From contig CALFWN010000245.1 of assembly GCA_937928335.1 (NCBI GenBank), forward strand, positions 1 to 7,804: a stretch of 7,804 nucleotides of DNA, read 5' to 3'. This document shows positions 5,331 to 7,804 of the stretch, one piece after another (the stretch's first letter is position 1; each line of letters opens with the position of its first letter). The notes beneath the pieces are model-generated. The model saw nothing but the letters and a program-made list of their open reading frames with translations. It ran no database searches and was not told the origin of the DNA. Source of the DNA: an uncultured Litoreibacter sp. (GTDB taxonomy: Bacteria; Pseudomonadota; Alphaproteobacteria; Rhodobacterales; Rhodobacteraceae). Both the position numbers and the translations under genes were made by a program.

Positions 5331-6364
5331 GCGATATCTCGATCCGGGAAGACGGCCGCGCGGGCCGCATCACGCTGAACCGCCCCTCCGCGCTGAACGC
5401 GCTGACCTATGACATGGTGCTTGACATTGAGGCCGCGCTGGAGCGCTGGCGCGACAGTGATCTGGCGCTGGTGATGATCGACGCGGCAGGCGACAAGGCG
5501 TTTTGCGCAGGCGGCGACATTGCGCAGATGTATGCCTCCGGGCTGCGCGGCGATTATGCCTATGGGCGGCAATTCTGGCGCGACGAATACCGGCTGAACG
5601 CCAAGATATTCGAATATCCCAAGCCGGTGGTCAGCTTCCTGCAAGGGTTCACAATGGGCGGCGGCGTCGGTGTGGGATGCCACGGCGCGCAGCGCATCGT
5701 GGGCGAGACCAGCCAGATCGCCATGCCCGAATGCAGCATCGGGCTGGTCCCTGACGTGGGCGGCTCGCTGATGCTGGCCCGCGCGCCGGGTGCCACGGGC
5801 GCCTATCTCGGCCTCACCGGTTTCCGCATGGGTGCCGCGGATGCGCTTTATGCAGGCTTTGCCGATCATTTCGTGCCGGAGGCCCGTTGGGAGGCTCTCA
5901 AGGCAGCCCTGATCCAGGGCGATCTGCACGCAATCACCGACCAGTCAGAACGCCCGCCCAAGGGCACCCTGCCCGGTATGCAGCCCCGGATCACCCGGCA
6001 TTTCTCGCGCGCCTCTTTGCAAGACATCACCGACAGCCTTGCCGCCGCCAATGATGATTTCGCCACCGCAACGCGCAAACCCATGTCGCGCAACGCGCCA
6101 ATGGCGATGGCCTGCTGCCTTGATATTCTCAAAACCCTGCGCCGCGAAACACAGATCAGACCGGCCCTCGATCTGGAGTTCCGCTACACCTACCGCGCCG
6201 TGGAGCAGGGTGATTTCATAGAAGGCATCCGGGCGGCGATCATCGACCGCGACAGGCAGCCCAAATGGGCGCATAAACACCCCGCAGAGGTGACAAAAGA
6301 ACAGGTCCGCGACATGCTGGCCCCGCTGGGTCACGAGGCCCTGAATTGGGAGGAGATGCCATGA
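5327..6364 (+). CDS. 3-hydroxyisobutyryl-CoA hydrolase (enoyl-CoA hydratase superfamily)
   Basis: A 345-residue crotonase-fold enzyme that hydrolyses 3-hydroxyisobutyryl-CoA to 3-hydroxyisobutyrate and CoA, which commits the carbon to mmsB and relieves methacrylyl-CoA build-up. Key motifs are FCAGGDIAQMYASG (59-72, oxyanion hole), GFTMGGGVGVGCHG (107-120), MPECSIGLVPDVGGS (133-147, with Glu135 and Asp143 at the catalytic positions) and the LALTG-like YLGLTGFRMGAADAL (160-174). The longer-than-hydratase length and the C-terminal region (FIEGIRAAIIDRDRQPKW, then HPAEVTKEQV) mark the hydrolase branch rather than a plain enoyl-CoA hydratase. The ATG at 5327 overlaps the preceding stop and the 3' end overlaps mmsB by ATGA, so translation is probably coupled through the operon. 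It shares no role with a methacrylyl-CoA hydratase, which must be encoded elsewhere. Confidence 0.93.
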   Translation: MSDISIREDGRAGRITLNRPSALNALTYDMVLDIEAALERWRDSDLALVMIDAAGDKAFCAGGDIAQMYASGLRGDYAYGRQFWRDEYRLNAKIFEYPKPVVSFLQGFTMGGGVGVGCHGAQRIVGETSQIAMPECSIGLVPDVGGSLMLARAPGATGAYLGLTGFRMGAADALYAGFADHFVPEARWEALKAALIQGDLHAITDQSERPPKGTLPGMQPRITRHFSRASLQDITDSLAAANDDFATATRKPMSRNAPMAMACCLDILKTLRRETQIRPALDLEFRYTYRAVEQGDFIEGIRAAIIDRDRQPKWAHKHPAEVTKEQVRDMLAPLGHEALNWEEMP

Positions 6365-7233
6365 AAATCGGCTTTATAGGCTTGGGAAATATGGGCGCGC
6401 CAATGGCGGCCAATCTGGTCGCAGCAGGCCACAAGGTCACCGGGTTCGATCTTGCCGCCCCCTGCCCCGAGGGCGTGCAAACGGCCCGTAAGGCCGCGCA
6501 GGCCGCCCAGGGTGCCGAGGTGGTGATCACCATGTTGCCCAATGGCGCGATCCTGCGCGCTGTCGCAGGCGAGATCATCCCGCATATGGCCCGAGATGCG
6601 GTGCTGCTGGATTGCTCAACCGTCGATGTGCAAAGCGCCCGCGATGTGGCCCAGATCGCCCAGGACGCCGGGCTGATGGCGGTGGATGCACCGGTCTCGG
6701 GCGGCATTGGCGGGGCCGCGGCGGGCACGCTGACCTTCATGGCAGGCGGCACCGAGGAAGGTTTCACAAAGGTCGCGCCGCTCTTTGACATTATGGGGCA
6801 GAAGGCCGTGCATTGCGGCCCCTCAGGCAACGGGCAGGCGGCCAAGATTTGCAACAATATGATCCTCGGGATCACCATGATCGGCACCTGCGAGGCCTTT
6901 GCGCTGGCCGATAAGCTGGGGCTGGACCGCCAGAAAATGTTCGACGTGGTCTCGACCTCCTCGGGCTATTCCTGGAGCATGAACGCCTATTGCCCCGCCC
7001 CCGGCGTGGGCCCGCACAGCCCGGCCGATAATGACTATATCCCCGGCTTCGCCGCCGATCTGATGCTCAAGGATCTGCGACTGAGCCAACAGGCGGCAGA
7101 GGCCGCAGATGCCGACACGCCGCTGGGTCTTGCCGCAACCGCGCTCTATCAAAGCTTTGTCGAGGATGAAGACGGGGCAGGCCAGGATTTCTCCGCCATG
7201 CTGCCCCGCTTTGTCTCGCGCAGACGCAGCTAA
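6361..7233 (+). CDS. mmsB: 3-hydroxyisobutyrate dehydrogenase
   Basis: A 290-residue NAD+-dependent beta-hydroxyacid dehydrogenase that oxidises 3-hydroxyisobutyrate to methylmalonate semialdehyde, the substrate of the MmsA encoded upstream. The Rossmann motif GLGNMG (7-12) opens the protein. The substrate-binding signature DAPVSGGIGGAAAGTLTFMAGG occupies 109-130. GNGQAAKICNNMILG (156-170) carries the catalytic Lys162, and FAADLMLKDL (230-239) is the usual C-terminal motif. Length is typical. I chose the start at 6361 rather than the in-frame ATG at 6346, because MKIGFIGLGNMG is the family N-terminus and the strong GGGAGGAG (6348-6355) sits five bases before it. The ATGA overlap with the hydrolase shows it is the last gene of a three-gene operon. 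No poly-T terminator follows immediately; the nearest good one is at 7494-7521. Confidence 0.96.
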   Translation: MKIGFIGLGNMGAPMAANLVAAGHKVTGFDLAAPCPEGVQTARKAAQAAQGAEVVITMLPNGAILRAVAGEIIPHMARDAVLLDCSTVDVQSARDVAQIAQDAGLMAVDAPVSGGIGGAAAGTLTFMAGGTEEGFTKVAPLFDIMGQKAVHCGPSGNGQAAKICNNMILGITMIGTCEAFALADKLGLDRQKMFDVVSTSSGYSWSMNAYCPAPGVGPHSPADNDYIPGFAADLMLKDLRLSQQAAEAADADTPLGLAATALYQSFVEDEDGAGQDFSAMLPRFVSRRRS

Positions 7234-7255
7234 AGCGCCATGCGAAAAACCTCAA

Positions 7256-7318
7256 TCACGTAACATTGCCTGACATCAAAGACGTCAACGCGTTACGTGA
7301 CATTTGATGTTTCAGGCA
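7256..7318. repeat. Two interleaved inverted repeats downstream of mmsB
   Basis: Arm A, TCACGTAAC (7256-7264), is the exact reverse complement of A', GTTACGTGA (7292-7300). Arm B, TGCCTGACATCAAA (7267-7280), pairs with B' (7303-7318: TTTGATG, an extra TT, then TCAGGCA) over 14 base pairs. The order A-B-A'-B' means the two stems cannot form together as simple hairpins. They could be mutually exclusive, or form a pseudoknot-like RNA. Within the B loop lie the palindromes GACGTC (7281-7286) and AACGCGTT (7287-7294), and TGACAT occurs directly repeated at 7271 and 7298. No T run follows, so this is not an ordinary terminator. The rest of 7234-7383 shows nothing recognisable. Confidence 0.75.
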
Positions 7319-7383
7319 TTTCGTCAGACGCGACAGGGCTTTCCATGTTCGAAAATATCCTCTGGGGAGTTTGCCCGCGCGGC

Positions 7384-7404
7384 TGAGGGCGTGAAACGCC
7401 CTCA
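7384..7404. repeat. Perfect 8-bp hairpin without T tail
   Basis: TGAGGGCG-TGAAA-CGCCCTCA forms a stable 8-bp stem with a five-base loop. It may stabilise the 3' end of the mmsB transcript or be a factor-dependent end. Neither strand has a T run beside it. A 13-codon frame (7345-7386, MFENILWGVCPRG) ends within the first arm, but nothing downstream suggests an attenuator. Confidence 0.5.
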
Positions 7405-7441
7405 AAGAGCGCAATAAAACATGTGCCGCAGGCCCATTTCA

Positions 7442-7477
7442 ATCAAACTACCATCAAACCACCGCGATCAAACCACC
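7442..7477. repeat. Three short direct repeats ATCAAACYACC
   Basis: Copies at 7442-7452 (T variant), 7453-7463 and 7467-7477. The first two are abutting and the third is separated by GCG. No function is evident; the spacing (11 then 14 bases) could suit a protein-binding array or reflect slippage. Confidence 0.7.
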
Positions 7478-7493
7478 ACAGGCCCGCAAAACG

Positions 7494-7521
7494 AAAAAAG
7501 CCCCGCAGAGCGAGGCTTTTT
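7494..7521 (-). terminator. Terminator of the tRNA-Asp transcript, probably bidirectional
   Basis: On the plus strand, AAAAAGCC (7495-7502) pairs with GGCTTTTT (7514-7521), and an inner CGC-AGA-GCG stem stacks beyond a C/A mismatch. On the minus strand it begins 11 bases past the tRNA 3' end and finishes in six Ts. On the plus strand it gives five Ts and could also stop read-through from mmsB. Confidence 0.85.
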
Positions 7522-7531
7522 CAGGCAATGG

Positions 7532-7608
7532 TGGCGCGGTTGACGGGGCTCGAACCCGCGACCCCCGGCGTGACAGGCCGGTACTCTAACCAACTGAGCT
7601 ACAACCGC
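7532..7608 (-). tRNA. tRNA-Asp (anticodon GTC)
   Basis: The minus strand folds as a 77-base tRNA. Acceptor GCGGTTG (7608-7602) pairs fully with CAACCGC (7542-7536), followed by discriminator G and encoded CCA (7534-7532). The D arm is AGCTCAGTTGGTTAGAGT. The anticodon stem CCGGC/GCCGG closes the loop CTGTCAC, with GTC at 7574-7572. The T arm is GCGGG-TTCGAGC-CCCGT with one G-T pair. G73 is an Asp identity element. A terminator lies directly downstream and a promoter-like pair upstream. Confidence 0.98.
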
Positions 7609-7643
7609 CCATTGCGCATCCGCTTGCGCGAATATTTGGCTGT

Positions 7644-7670
7644 ATTATGGCCCAGCCTGCCCCCCGTCAA
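7644..7670 (-). promoter_or_regulatory. Candidate promoter of tRNA-Asp
   Basis: Reading the minus strand, TTGACG (7670-7665) is followed after 15 bases by CATAAT (7649-7644), each five of six consensus bases. The spacing is shorter than the usual 17, although short spacing occurs at stable-RNA promoters. Start would fall near 7637, about 29 bases before the tRNA. Confidence 0.5.
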
Positions 7671-7688
7671 GCGCGATCAGGCGCATGG

Positions 7689-7704
7689 GTGCAAAAACTT
7701 GCAC
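7689..7704. repeat. 16-bp perfect palindrome upstream of the tRNA-Asp promoter
   Basis: GTGCAA-AAAC-TTGCAC, centred about 26 bases upstream of the candidate -35 element of tRNA-Asp. It could be an operator, a small hairpin in a two-tRNA transcript, or chance. Confidence 0.35.
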
Positions 7705-7750
7705 GCAAAGACAGCAATACCGGCAAAGCCACAGCAACAGCCGGACAATT

Positions 7751-7777
7751 CCATATAAACACGCCTATATAAACACG
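7751..7777. repeat. Direct repeat of an AT-rich 14-base unit between the two tRNAs
   Basis: ATATAAACACG occurs at 7753-7763 and again at 7767-7777, 14 bases apart, each preceded by CC plus one or two bases. It lies just past the 3' end of the partial tRNA on the minus strand. It may mark a processing or regulatory site; nothing else is seen in 7609-7784 beyond the features listed. Confidence 0.6.
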
Positions 7778-7784
7778 GGGGGAA

Positions 7785-7804
7785 TGGTGGGTCGTGAGAG
7801 GCTC
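7785..7804 (-). tRNA. 3' end of a second tRNA, running off the right edge
   Basis: On the minus strand the last 20 bases read as T-loop end GAGC (7804-7801), T-stem CTCTC (7800-7796, starting with the conserved C61), acceptor strand ACGACCC (7795-7789), discriminator A (7788) and CCA (7787-7785). Spacing is exactly that of a tRNA. The ending ACGACCCACCA is that of E. coli tRNA-Lys as I recall it, so Lys is my first guess, with Val next. The anticodon is outside the window. It is oriented like tRNA-Asp and lies 176 bases upstream of it. Confidence 0.75.

Noticed and set aside
7345..7386. 13-codon frame MFENILWGVCPRG followed by a hairpin, as a leader peptide or attenuator
   Set aside because: There is an AGGG upstream, but no plus-strand gene downstream to regulate and no run of regulatory codons; too short to support.
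7532..7608. tRNA-Asp 3' end as an integration site of a genomic island
   Set aside because: No duplicated tRNA 3' end, integrase or mobile gene is seen in the window.
7423..7758. 111-residue plus-strand open frame containing GLEPATPGVTGRYSNQLSYN
   Set aside because: It is the antisense translation of tRNA-Asp and its terminator; this string is a familiar spurious protein produced by reading across tRNAs.

Overview
From about position 386 to the right edge, the window looks like chromosome of a Rhodobacterales (Roseobacter-type) alphaproteobacterium. The DNA is GC-rich, the proteins match the alphaproteobacterial versions of their families, and a complete tRNA-Asp with encoded CCA is present. 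The main content is a distal valine-catabolism locus. A LysR-type regulator (783-1682, minus) is divergent from mmsA (1786-3285), the CoA-acylating methylmalonate-semialdehyde dehydrogenase. Further along, three plus-strand genes overlap by ATGA: isobutyryl-CoA dehydrogenase (4188-5330), 3-hydroxyisobutyryl-CoA hydrolase (5327-6364) and 3-hydroxyisobutyrate dehydrogenase mmsB (6361-7233). Together they carry isobutyryl-CoA to propionyl-CoA, except for methacrylyl-CoA hydration, for which no gene is seen here. A secreted YkuD-type L,D-transpeptidase (3419-4003), with its own strong terminator, sits between mmsA and the three-gene operon.

The first ~385 bases differ sharply. They are AT-rich, and on the minus strand they form one uninterrupted reading frame, open at both ends. 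It encodes a charged N-terminal region, one membrane helix and the start of a TPR-like segment, resembling Bacteroidetes/Flavobacteria proteins. At about 383-388 it abuts a CBS-domain gene (371-700, minus) that loses the rest of its second CBS domain at the same base. Two unrelated genes cut at one point suggests a chimeric join (assembly, read or amplification artefact) or, less likely, a real recombination.

Regulatory structure: a perfect 16-bp palindrome lies just upstream of the LysR start (1691-1706), and a closely similar sequence recurs ahead of the isobutyryl-CoA dehydrogenase gene (4119-4135). This suggests shared control of the two valine units. The transpeptidase gene ends in three tandem 26-bp repeats that duplicate its last codons.

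The right end (7234-7804) has no protein gene. It holds two interleaved inverted repeats (7256-7318), a plain hairpin, a short direct-repeat cluster, a bidirectional terminator, tRNA-Asp(GTC) on the minus strand with a candidate promoter, two further small repeats, and the 3' end of a second tRNA running off the edge. I see no mobile element, CRISPR array or defence system. The most unusual items are the foreign left end, the interleaved repeats, the gene-end tandem repeat and the shared operator-like motif.
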